Part shown: positions 6,699 through 12,929 of the stretch, in pieces
How positions within the stretch are numbered: the stretch's first letter is position 1
How the letters are laid out: each line of letters begins with the position of its first letter
NCBI GenBank assembly: GCA_031550405.1
Contig: JAVBOP010000124.1
Coordinates: 1-12,987 of the forward strand
Direction: 5' to 3'
Source: JAVBOP01 sp031550405
GTDB taxonomy: Bacteria; Bacteroidota; Ignavibacteria; Kapaibacteriales; UBA2268
DNA: 12,987 nt
The notes under the pieces: model-generated
What the model saw: only the letters and a program-made list of their open reading frames with translations
The model's database searches: none
What the model was told of the DNA's origin: nothing
Translations under genes and position numbers: made by a program

Positions 6699-7416
6699 TG
6701 TTTAAATTCTCCATTATAGTTTGAAAATCGTTTTCATTTATATAAGCGAAATTGTCAATAACTATTCGCTGATTAATATCATAACTCCCTGAAATTGCTG
6801 CGGAATTTTCAAAATATTCCGTATAATTCGGTTCTACTGTGGAATAAAAAATTTCATCTATTTCGCTTTCATAGTTGTTTTGCATTTGATTGTCCGCAAA
6901 GTAATCCCTTAAAAGATAGCTTGAACCTTCATTTTCAAAATATTCATCATTATCCAATTCATTAGACAGCATAAACATTTCAAGTTCGGAAAAAGTGCAT
7001 AACTCACTCTGAATAATGGTACTTGCGGAATTTTCCATGCCATTTATGAATTTTTTTTCATTATTCTCTGTTCTATTGGTAAATACGAATAATAATAATA
7101 TTGCGGCGGCGGCAATCCCTGCGGGCAATATCCATTTCCCTTTTTTCTTTTGTAATTCATATATCGGAATGTTGCGGTTTTGCAGGCGTTCGACCACTTT
7201 TTCGGGCAAATAATCTGTATGTTTTCGCAATATTCTGTCGAAATCCATTTGCTCAATTCTATTAAACAATTCTCTGCCATCTTCAACTTCCTGTTCCAAA
7301 TCCGGATATTCGATTATTGCCGTTTCAAATTTTGTTTTTTCATTTTCACCAAGATTATTAAAAACATAATCTGGCAGCAAAGCCTCTATTTCTTTGCGCG
7401 AAATTTTTTCTTTCAT
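6685..7416 (-). CDS. Membrane-anchored anti-sigma factor
   Basis: The 243-residue protein has a cytoplasmic N-terminal part with LLPDYVFNNLGENEKTKFE (about 13-31), the layout of anti-sigma factors that hold an ECF sigma factor. A second segment, DYLPEKVVERLQ, follows. A single membrane helix lies at about 95-113 (WILPAGIAAAAILLLFVFT) after a basic KKKGK, so the N-terminus should be inside. The C-terminal 130 residues are periplasmic, acidic and rich in Asn, Glu and Tyr, with no domain I recognise. No HxxxCxxC zinc motif is present. It follows the sigma gene after 27 bases and overlaps the next gene, so the three form one operon. It should release the sigma factor on an envelope signal (family inference). 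Confidence 0.82.
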   Translation of the reverse strand: MKEKISRKEIEALLPDYVFNNLGENEKTKFETAIIEYPDLEQEVEDGRELFNRIEQMDFDRILRKHTDYLPEKVVERLQNRNIPIYELQKKKGKWILPAGIAAAAILLLFVFTNRTENNEKKFINGMENSASTIIQSELCTFSELEMFMLSNELDNDEYFENEGSSYLLRDYFADNQMQNNYESEIDEIFYSTVEPNYTEYFENSAAISGSYDINQRIVIDNFAYINENDFQTIMENLNNATN

Positions 7417-7443
7417 TTAATATTTTAATTTAGCCTTTTTATA

Positions 7444-8001
7444 TTATATATCATTTTTCATTAGCTTGATAATCTTGCGAATAGCGTGATAATAATTCGC
7501 TTTCAGCCCGCCAACCGTTAAACCAAGCAACTCTGACATTTCATCATATTTCATCTTATCAAAAAAGCGCAACGCAAAAACTTCTCGCTGCCTCTTTGGT
7601 AAGGTCAGCAGCGCTCGCATGAAATGTTCATTAATTTCCTTATACTCCAAATCCTGATCCGGCGTTGTCAGATTGTTTCTATAATCATCCAAATTAATAT
7701 TATTGTCTCGCATAAGCACGTTATTTATATTTCGCTTATTATGCGAATTTAAATAAGTATTTATCGTAATGCGGTACAGCCACGTGCGCAATGCGCTTTT
7801 CTCTTGAAATTTATGCAAATTGCTAAAAACCCGCATAAACACTTCCTGCGATATATCATCTGCGTCATCATAAGAACCGGAATATCGCAGTGCGGTTGCA
7901 AAAACAAAATTTTTGTATCGATTAACAATTTCAAAAGCTGCTTTTTCGCTTTTATTAAGAATATATTCTTGAATCAGTTCGGAATCCGTTTTTAACTCCA
8001 A
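7444..8001 (-). CDS. ECF-type RNA polymerase sigma factor (sigma-70 family)
   Basis: The 185-residue length is typical of an ECF sigma factor. Region 2 spans about 28-86: YKNFVFATALRYSGSYDDADDISQEVFMRVF, followed by KSALRTWLYRITINTYLN. Region 4 spans about 132-182: LTLPKRQREVFALRFFDKMK, MSELLGLTVGGLKANYYHAI, the helix-turn-helix that reads the -35 element. No region 3 or extra C-terminal domain is present. The start codon is TTG at 8001: AAAGGTAGG lies just upstream and no ATG or GTG lies between it and an in-frame TAA. The gene leads an operon with a membrane anti-sigma factor and a periplasmic protein, the layout of CnrH/CnrY/CnrX-like envelope sensors. Self-activation is likely but not shown. 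Confidence 0.95.
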   Translation of the reverse strand: MELKTDSELIQEYILNKSEKAAFEIVNRYKNFVFATALRYSGSYDDADDISQEVFMRVFSNLHKFQEKSALRTWLYRITINTYLNSHNKRNINNVLMRDNNINLDDYRNNLTTPDQDLEYKEINEHFMRALLTLPKRQREVFALRFFDKMKYDEMSELLGLTVGGLKANYYHAIRKIIKLMKNDI

Positions 8002-8037
8002 GTGCCTACCTTTAAAGTAAAAGTATTAATTTTGGTG

Positions 8038-8069
8038 TTAAAATACGTCTTTATCTTCATTTGACAAAA
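8038..8069 (-). promoter_or_regulatory. Possible promoter of the ECF operon
   Basis: On the minus strand TTTTG (8069-8065) is followed after 19 bases by TATTTTAA (8045-8038), a two-mismatch version of TAnnTTTG. It lies about 37 bases upstream of the TTG start. Spacing fits a Bacteroidota housekeeping promoter. It could equally be an ECF-type site read by the encoded sigma factor. Confidence 0.3.
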
Positions 8070-8226
8070 GGAATCTTGCTTGGTTTATATTTTTTTGCAC
8101 CAAAATCTGTCAATTTCTCCAAAATCGCACTTTTTGCCACCACTGCGCAAAAAAAGTTAAACCATTTGAAAAAAAAACGCATGGAAGGTAAATTGATAGT
8201 GTATTTCAATATCATTCTTTTTTTTG

Positions 8227-8234
8227 TATATTTG
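8227..8234 (+). promoter_or_regulatory. Candidate promoter box of the sigma-54 activator (TATATTTG)
   Basis: TATATTTG follows a T run and lies 122 bases upstream of the GTG start, giving a 5'-UTR of roughly 110 bases. The string is the same as before frr. With the minus-strand candidate at 8038-8069 it makes 8002-8356 a divergent control region. I see no gene in that stretch. Confidence 0.45.
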
Positions 8235-8356
8235 TATGCTTTTGTAAATTGTAATCAAATATACATTTACCAACAATTGTGAATAAAAATTCATAATTAT
8301 CGCATAAGTATAAGAATAATAAGAATATTACGAAATTAACATAAATTAAGAATAAA

Positions 8357-9778
8357 GTGAAAAATAATTATAGCATTGTTGTTATTGAAGATGATCCGCT
8401 GATTAACCAAACGGTAAAAACCATTATCAGCTCTAAGTATGAAAGAGTAGAGACATTTACAGATGCTAAGGAGGGGTTGGACAAGCTGCATCTGGTAAAT
8501 CCGGATTTGATGCTTTTGGATATTTTTCTCGGGCATCATAACGGGCTTGAAATATTGGAGCAGCTACGAAAAGAAGGCTGGACAATGCCTGTTATTATTA
8601 TGACGGCTTTTTCGGACATAAAAATGGCTGTTCGCGCTATGAAACTCGGCGCAGAAGATTTTATCGTAAAGCCATTAGATTTAGAGCAGTTAGAGATATC
8701 TATAGAACGGGCTTTGCATAACGCAACAATGCGGCGTCATGTGGAAATTGCCAATGAAAAATTGAAAGTTGAGCAACCAAGCGAAATTATTGGAAGTGAC
8801 GATGGAATGGCGAGAGCTTTGAATATGGCTCGGATAATTGCTTCTGCGGAGGACACAACGGTACTGATTACGGGCGAATCTGGCACTGGAAAGGAGCTTA
8901 TGGCGCATTTTATTCACAACAATTCGCCTCGCGCAAAAGGTCCTTTCATTACGATTAATTGCGGCGCAATTCCAAAAGATTTGGCTGAAAATGAGCTGTT
9001 TGGGCATGAAAAAGGCGCATTCACAGGTGCAACTGACAAGATAAAACAAGGCAAATTCGAGCAAGCGCAGCACGGTACGATAATGCTTGATGAAATTGCA
9101 GAATTGAGCATGGAGCTGCAGGTCAAGCTGTTGCGTGTGTTGCAGGAACGAAAATTTTACAGGCTTGGCGGACAAAAGGAAGTTGCAATTGATGTTCGTG
9201 TAATTGCCGCTACAAACAAGGACTTAGAGCGTTTGGTCGAAGAAGGCTTATTCCGTGAAGACCTTTATTACCGCCTGAATGTTGCCAATATTTTGCTGCC
9301 TCCGCTTCGTGAACGTGGGGCTGACATTCTAACTCTTGCCACCGCATTCGTTAATGAATTTAATAAAAAATTTGGGCGGAACATCAAGGGATTTGCACCT
9401 GACGCTGCCGATTTGATTTTGCACCATAATTGGAAGGGCAATATTCGCGAGCTGCGGAATGTGATAGAGCGCGTAGTTTTGCTGCATGAAGGGTCGGATA
9501 TTATCACGAAAGTAGAGCTAAGTTTTTTAAAAAGCACGTCGATAGTGCAAGTTCAAGGCAAATCCACTTCCATTGAAATTCCAGATAGAGGGCATTATTT
9601 GCAGATTTCGCGCAATGGAGCAAAAATGGAAGATGTTGTTAAAGATTTGATAATACAGACACTTAAACTGACAAATGGTAATCAGGTACAAGCAACAAAA
9701 CTGCTCGACACAACGCGAGCTCGCTTGCGATACAAAATAGAGCAATACGGCATCATAACCGAACGCACAGTAGAGTGA
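8357..9778 (+). CDS. NtrC-family sigma-54-dependent response regulator
   Basis: The 473-residue protein has the three NtrC domains. The receiver (about 1-120) carries the acidic pair D12/D13, phosphoacceptor D55 (MLLDIFLG), T83 and K105. The AAA+ domain (about 142-380) has Walker A GESGTGKE (173-180), the sigma-54 contact loop GAFTGA (220-225), Walker B TIMLDEI, VIAATNKDL and the LREDLYYRLNV-type sensor segment (here FREDLYYRLNV). The C-terminal Fis-type helix-turn-helix (about 430-468) reads LKLTNGNQVQATKLLDTTRARLRYKI. The start is GTG with no strong Shine-Dalgarno site. When phosphorylated it should drive open-complex formation at sigma-54 promoters. No histidine kinase is next to it, so it is an orphan, and its targets are unknown. 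Confidence 0.96.
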   Translation: MKNNYSIVVIEDDPLINQTVKTIISSKYERVETFTDAKEGLDKLHLVNPDLMLLDIFLGHHNGLEILEQLRKEGWTMPVIIMTAFSDIKMAVRAMKLGAEDFIVKPLDLEQLEISIERALHNATMRRHVEIANEKLKVEQPSEIIGSDDGMARALNMARIIASAEDTTVLITGESGTGKELMAHFIHNNSPRAKGPFITINCGAIPKDLAENELFGHEKGAFTGATDKIKQGKFEQAQHGTIMLDEIAELSMELQVKLLRVLQERKFYRLGGQKEVAIDVRVIAATNKDLERLVEEGLFREDLYYRLNVANILLPPLRERGADILTLATAFVNEFNKKFGRNIKGFAPDAADLILHHNWKGNIRELRNVIERVVLLHEGSDIITKVELSFLKSTSIVQVQGKSTSIEIPDRGHYLQISRNGAKMEDVVKDLIIQTLKLTNGNQVQATKLLDTTRARLRYKIEQYGIITERTVE

Positions 9779-9923
9779 GGAAAGATAAAGTAAAATCAAA
9801 GGTAAAAAATCAGGTATTATTGATCATATTTTCTGAATCTATCTGCTGAAAACAAGGAAGTTTGCAAACAAAAAATGAAAAAATATTCATAAATCTACGA
9901 GTCCGTTAATCATAAACAATATG
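9779..9923. other. Short intergenic region after the sigma-54 activator
   Basis: The sequence is AT-rich with no ORF of note and no obvious terminator for the activator gene. It contains AAAAAATATTCATAAAT (9878-9894), which also occurs at 1106-1122. At this base composition a chance match is plausible. Confidence 0.3.
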
Positions 9924-9953
9924 CAAAAAAAAAGCGAAGATATTTCCTCCGCT
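9924..9953 (-). terminator. Minus-strand terminator distal to the flavoprotein gene
   Basis: On the minus strand AGCGGAG and CTTCGCT pair around a 7-base loop (one G-U pair) and are followed by nine T (9932-9924). The plus-strand version has an A-C mismatch and no good T tract, so the orientation is minus. It lies about 235 bases beyond the stop of the flavoprotein gene, suggesting that the intervening stretch is transcribed with it. Confidence 0.7.
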
Positions 9954-9980
9954 CTCTTTTATGCATACCCATAACTCTCA

Positions 9981-10142
9981 CTATTTTTTCGCAACTAATT
10001 CCTTAACTATTACTTTATCTATTGTTGTAGAGACGGTATTGATCTATTGGCGAATGGCTTGCGCTGAAGGCACAACTCTAAAGTTATCAATTCCTGCGAA
10101 GACTACCGCCATCCGACAGTTCTATTTCAGCCATTCAAATAT
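9981..10142 (-). pseudogene. Possible decayed ORF between flavoprotein gene and terminator
   Basis: One minus-strand frame of 54 codons reads IFEWLK, then TAG, NCRMAVVFAGIDNFRVVP, SAQAIRQ, TAG, INTVSTTIDKVIVKELVAKK and a final TAG. The two internal stops are at 10124-10122 and 10046-10044. The composition is protein-like and better than most shadow frames, but I do not recognise a family. A 78-codon plus-strand frame (9961-10197) covers the same bases. It is very rich in Ser, Thr and Phe and looks like the shadow. This may be a gene remnant or an untranslated 3' region. Confidence 0.3.
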
Positions 10143-10188
10143 TTACCCTTTTTTTTCACTGTCTGCCATCCAGCCCAATTTACAATAT

Positions 10189-10899
10189 TTACAATAAAAT
10201 TTCTTCAGGGGAGTGTGCCACTTTTTTTAAAAATGAATCTTTTTGAAATAGATCTTTTGAAATGACGTTGATAATATTACCGTCAAAATCGTCATTATAA
10301 ACAGCTTGCATTCCTGCTTCCTCCAGAGCACTGTAAATATCCGTTTGCTCGTTTCCTATCTCTTCGAGAAAATTCATAATACCAATATTGTCTCTTAAAA
10401 TTGGAGTAAGAAATTTTTTACCAAATATATCTGCAATCATTCGCATCTGCTCAACAACAAATTTGAACTCAGAAGCCTCTTGCTCTGTGGCTGAAAGCAA
10501 AACCAATTTTCCTGGCGTTGCATTGCTTCGATAAAAAATATCGTCGGGTTCGGCTCCAAAATCTTCAGGCGTATGAAAAATCGGCTCCAATCTGTCAAGC
10601 AAATTTCTAAAAGAAGCGCTCGCGTATGATTTATAAGCAGGTGCTGCAAATACCCAGATTTCCGAGTTCTTGAGCAAAGGATACAGTTGTTGCATGGAAT
10701 CATCCTGCTGGCAAGTAAGATTGGGCACGAAACCTATGTTATTTGTACATGCAAGGCATGGCTTTATTTCCAAATCAAGCAAATCATAACAAGAAATATT
10801 TGCATTCGTTTTCGCCATACCCCGCAAAAAAGCAGAAAAAATTTTATCAGGTACGTTTATACTTTTATTATGGTTGCAGTTAAAAGCTATTATATTCAT
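10189..10899 (-). CDS. NADPH-dependent FMN reductase / iron-sulfur flavoprotein-like protein
   Basis: The 236-residue protein has a flavodoxin-like fold. The N-terminal strand MNIIAFNCNHNKSIN corresponds to the FMN phosphate loop. KPCLACTNNIGFVPNLTC (46-63) is the cysteine segment found in iron-sulfur flavoproteins before a DD(S)M motif. EIWVFAAPAYKSYASASFRNLLDR is the typical 'aPvY...s..lK.flDR' FMN-binding region. Iron-sulfur flavoproteins use CxxCxxCx(4-7)C, but here C48, C51 and C63 are present and the third position is N54, so a normal 4Fe-4S cluster is doubtful. It probably binds FMN and reduces quinone, oxygen or disulfide-like substrates, but the substrate is unknown. It is divergent from the ferredoxin-like gene 385 bases away, a plausible redox partner. 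Confidence 0.8.
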   Translation of the reverse strand: MNIIAFNCNHNKSINVPDKIFSAFLRGMAKTNANISCYDLLDLEIKPCLACTNNIGFVPNLTCQQDDSMQQLYPLLKNSEIWVFAAPAYKSYASASFRNLLDRLEPIFHTPEDFGAEPDDIFYRSNATPGKLVLLSATEQEASEFKFVVEQMRMIADIFGKKFLTPILRDNIGIMNFLEEIGNEQTDIYSALEEAGMQAVYNDDFDGNIINVISKDLFQKDSFLKKVAHSPEEILL

Positions 10900-10939
10900 T
10901 TGTATAATTGTAAAAATTAAAAATAATTTATATTTCGTT

Positions 10940-10954
10940 GGTATCCTGTATACC
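10940..10954. promoter_or_regulatory. Inverted repeat in the flavoprotein/ferredoxin intergenic region
   Basis: GGTAT-CCTGT-ATACC is a perfect 5-bp inverted repeat with a 5-base centre, 41 bases upstream of the flavoprotein start. Size and place fit an operator. The rest of 10900-11284 is AT-rich. One plus-strand frame from about 10925 to TAA near 11093 is open without a start codon and contains SIENDVSALFKALDDWYLTS, perhaps a remnant. No clear TAnnTTTG box is seen before either gene. Confidence 0.3.
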
Positions 10955-11284
10955 CTAATAAAATAAGACGCTTTTGGGGCAATAATATTTTTTTGATTTT
11001 GTCCATAGAAAATGATGTGTCGGCTTTATTTAAAGCATTGGATGATTGGTATTTAACATCATATTGCACTTTAGTTCCATTAATCTACCGCTAACAATAG
11101 TTCTGCTAAAACATTACATAATTTTGTTCTGAATAAGTGATACTGTTCTCATAATTCCTGCTATTTGGCATTAAAAGTTATTTCATTAATGACCAAACAT
11201 AAAGCACAAGTGTAACAAATGGTACAGTTTTATAAATATATAGCTCCTATTTTTGTAGTGTTAAACAATTCAACGGAGAAAAAA

Positions 11285-12139
11285 ATGTTAAGAAGCATAA
11301 TAAAAATTGACGAAAAACTTTGCAATGGCTGCGGCATTTGTGTTACTGGTTGCCATGAAGGTGCATTGCAAATCATAGACAGCAAAGCGCGTTTGATAAG
11401 TGAGTTATTTTGCGATGGCTTAGGTGCTTGCCTTTCCGAGTGTCCTATGCGGGCAATAACAATAGAAGAGCGTGAAGCTGAGCCGTACGATGAAATTGCG
11501 GTTATAGAACGCATGATTCCACAAGGCAAAAGCACGATATTAGCTCATTTAAAGCACCTCAAAGAGCATAATGAGACTGAAATATTGGCTCAGGCTATTA
11601 ACTATTTGAAAAGTAAAAACATAGATATTGATTTTTCGCAACTCAATACTGGCAAAGCAGCAAATAATCATATTCATCATGGCTGTCCGGGTGGACGTGA
11701 AATATCATTTAAAGCCAATGTTGATACCGTTTCAACTGAACAAAATTTTAATAATAAATCGCAACTAAGGCAGTGGCCCGTGCAGATGCACTTGTTGAAT
11801 CCAGAAGCAGGGTATTTCAAAAACGCAGATGTAGTGCTTGCGGCTGATTGTGTTGCTTACAGTTTTGGCGATTTTCATCGTAAGTTCTTGGCAAACAAAG
11901 CCTTAGCTATTGCATGTCCTAAATTGGACAGCAACATTCAATCATACATAGACAAGCTTAGAATAATGATAAATAATTCATTTATAAACACGCTTACGGT
12001 TGTGATAATGGAAGTGCCATGTTGCACCAAGCTATTGAATATTGCCATGCAGGCTCTTGCTGAAGCAGATAGAAAAATTCCTGTAAAGGTTGTAGTTGTG
12101 GGTATTCAGGGCGACATAATCAAAGAAGAATGGATATAA
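11285..12139 (+). CDS. Ferredoxin-like 4Fe-4S protein with C-terminal alpha/beta domain
   Basis: From the chosen start the protein has 284 residues. The N-terminal domain holds two iron-sulfur motifs: C13-x2-C16-x2-C19-x3-C23 and a second, spaced C43-x5-C49-x3-C53-P. It lies close to the text IKIDEKLCNGCGICVTGCHE that typifies this family in anaerobes. A linker has HIHHGCPGG. The C-terminal part (about 170-284) contains NADVVLAADCVAYSFGDFH, LAIACPKLD, TVVIMEVPCCTK and KVVVVGIQGD. It is probably a cytoplasmic electron carrier or sensor, and its partner is unknown. An in-frame ATG at 11219 would add 22 residues. I prefer 11285 because GGAG lies 7-8 bases before it and the family starts at that point. 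It may act with the divergent flavoprotein. Confidence 0.88.
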   Translation: MLRSIIKIDEKLCNGCGICVTGCHEGALQIIDSKARLISELFCDGLGACLSECPMRAITIEEREAEPYDEIAVIERMIPQGKSTILAHLKHLKEHNETEILAQAINYLKSKNIDIDFSQLNTGKAANNHIHHGCPGGREISFKANVDTVSTEQNFNNKSQLRQWPVQMHLLNPEAGYFKNADVVLAADCVAYSFGDFHRKFLANKALAIACPKLDSNIQSYIDKLRIMINNSFINTLTVVIMEVPCCTKLLNIAMQALAEADRKIPVKVVVVGIQGDIIKEEWI

Positions 12140-12213
12140 GTTTTCGTTATAGCCAAGTGTCAAGCCCTGCTTATTATAGCGCTGCACTTCCCACCTAAAA
12201 TGTTACATATAAG

Positions 12214-12330
12214 TTAAATTGCAGCTGCCTGTGGTTTGCTACTCAAGCTCACCAAACTGGCTTGTGCCTGTAAGTTATTATAAAGCATAAACATAAATGA
12301 CAGCATAATACATTTTACTATAGTTTTCAT
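12214..12330 (-). CDS. 38-residue signal-peptide-only ORF, likely truncated secreted protein
   Basis: The ORF encodes MKTIVKCIMLSFMFMLYNNL, then QAQASLVSLSSKPQAAAI. It has a signal-peptide layout with a possible cleavage near QAQA. A strong GAGGAGG lies 7-8 bases before the ATG, and the start overlaps the lipoprotein stop as TAATG, so translation is coupled. Only about 15 residues follow the signal peptide, so it is likely the stump of a longer exported protein. This mirrors the truncated ORF that follows the T9SS cargo gene at 2178. Confidence 0.45.
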   Translation of the reverse strand: MKTIVKCIMLSFMFMLYNNLQAQASLVSLSSKPQAAAI

Positions 12331-12929
12331 TATTTAACCTCCTCAAAAACTGCACAGTTATACCAATTGGAATCTGTGAGAAGCTCATTTTCATCTGTGC
12401 TGAAAGGTCCGCCACAAGTGAGCATTTGGGTTATTACACAATTTGTGTCAAAATAAAAGAAACCATCATCATAATAATAAAATTTTAATAAATTATCCTC
12501 AACCTTATAACCGACAGGATGGCTATTGGAAACGATATTTGCAAGGGAACGCTTAGGAAAACCTATCATATAAAGCCCTATGTTATCATAACCTCCTTCT
12601 TGAGTGAAATGCTGAAACCATCGCATAGAATCAGTTAAGTCGATGGGAATCAGCGGCTTACTTGCTATTTGCAACATTCCTGTTGTATTCGTTTCAAAAT
12701 CCATTGTTGGAACGAATTTTGTGCATATATCGTCGCCCACATATATGGGCTTTTCGACGCCTGTCTTTGTGTTCGTCAGCTTTACCAGCTTCCATTTTGT
12801 GCCAGTTAGTTTCATTGTTGTCGGACTATTGCCTCCATTGTCGCCGTCCGTGCATCCCACGGTAGCAATACACAGCCCAAATATAGCCGCCAGCATCGGC
12901 AGCCATTTCAAAATTTTTGTTGTCTTCAT
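12330..12929 (-). CDS. Hypothetical lipoprotein sharing its signal-peptide start with the T9SS cargo gene
   Basis: The 199-residue protein starts MKTTKILKWLPMLA like the protein at 1193, continues AIFGLCIATVG and has Cys26 as a likely lipidated residue (TVGC, an imperfect lipobox) before TDGDNGGNSPTT. The mature part begins LTGTKWKLVKLTNTKTG, the opening of lipocalin-like or META/HslJ-like small envelope lipoproteins. This match is by pattern only. Later segments are rich in Tyr, Phe and Asp (KFYYYDDGFFYFD), with Cys residues near NCVITQMLTCGG that could form a disulfide. The start has GGAGA upstream. The downstream tiny ORF overlaps its stop. No T9SS domain is present, so the export fate differs from that of the protein sharing its N-terminus. 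Confidence 0.8.
   Translation of the reverse strand: MKTTKILKWLPMLAAIFGLCIATVGCTDGDNGGNSPTTMKLTGTKWKLVKLTNTKTGVEKPIYVGDDICTKFVPTMDFETNTTGMLQIASKPLIPIDLTDSMRWFQHFTQEGGYDNIGLYMIGFPKRSLANIVSNSHPVGYKVEDNLLKFYYYDDGFFYFDTNCVITQMLTCGGPFSTDENELLTDSNWYNCAVFEEVK

Noticed and set aside
8061..8282. 73-codon plus-strand ORF between the sigma factor and the sigma-54 activator
   Set aside because: It contains the candidate TATATTTG promoter, has no ribosome site, and its residues (runs of Lys, Phe, Ile, Tyr) are what AT-rich noncoding DNA gives.
9961..10197. 78-codon plus-strand ORF
   Set aside because: Composition is atypical (many Ser, Thr, Phe), it has no ribosome site, and it overlaps the minus-strand terminator side and the flavoprotein end. 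The minus frame looks more protein-like.
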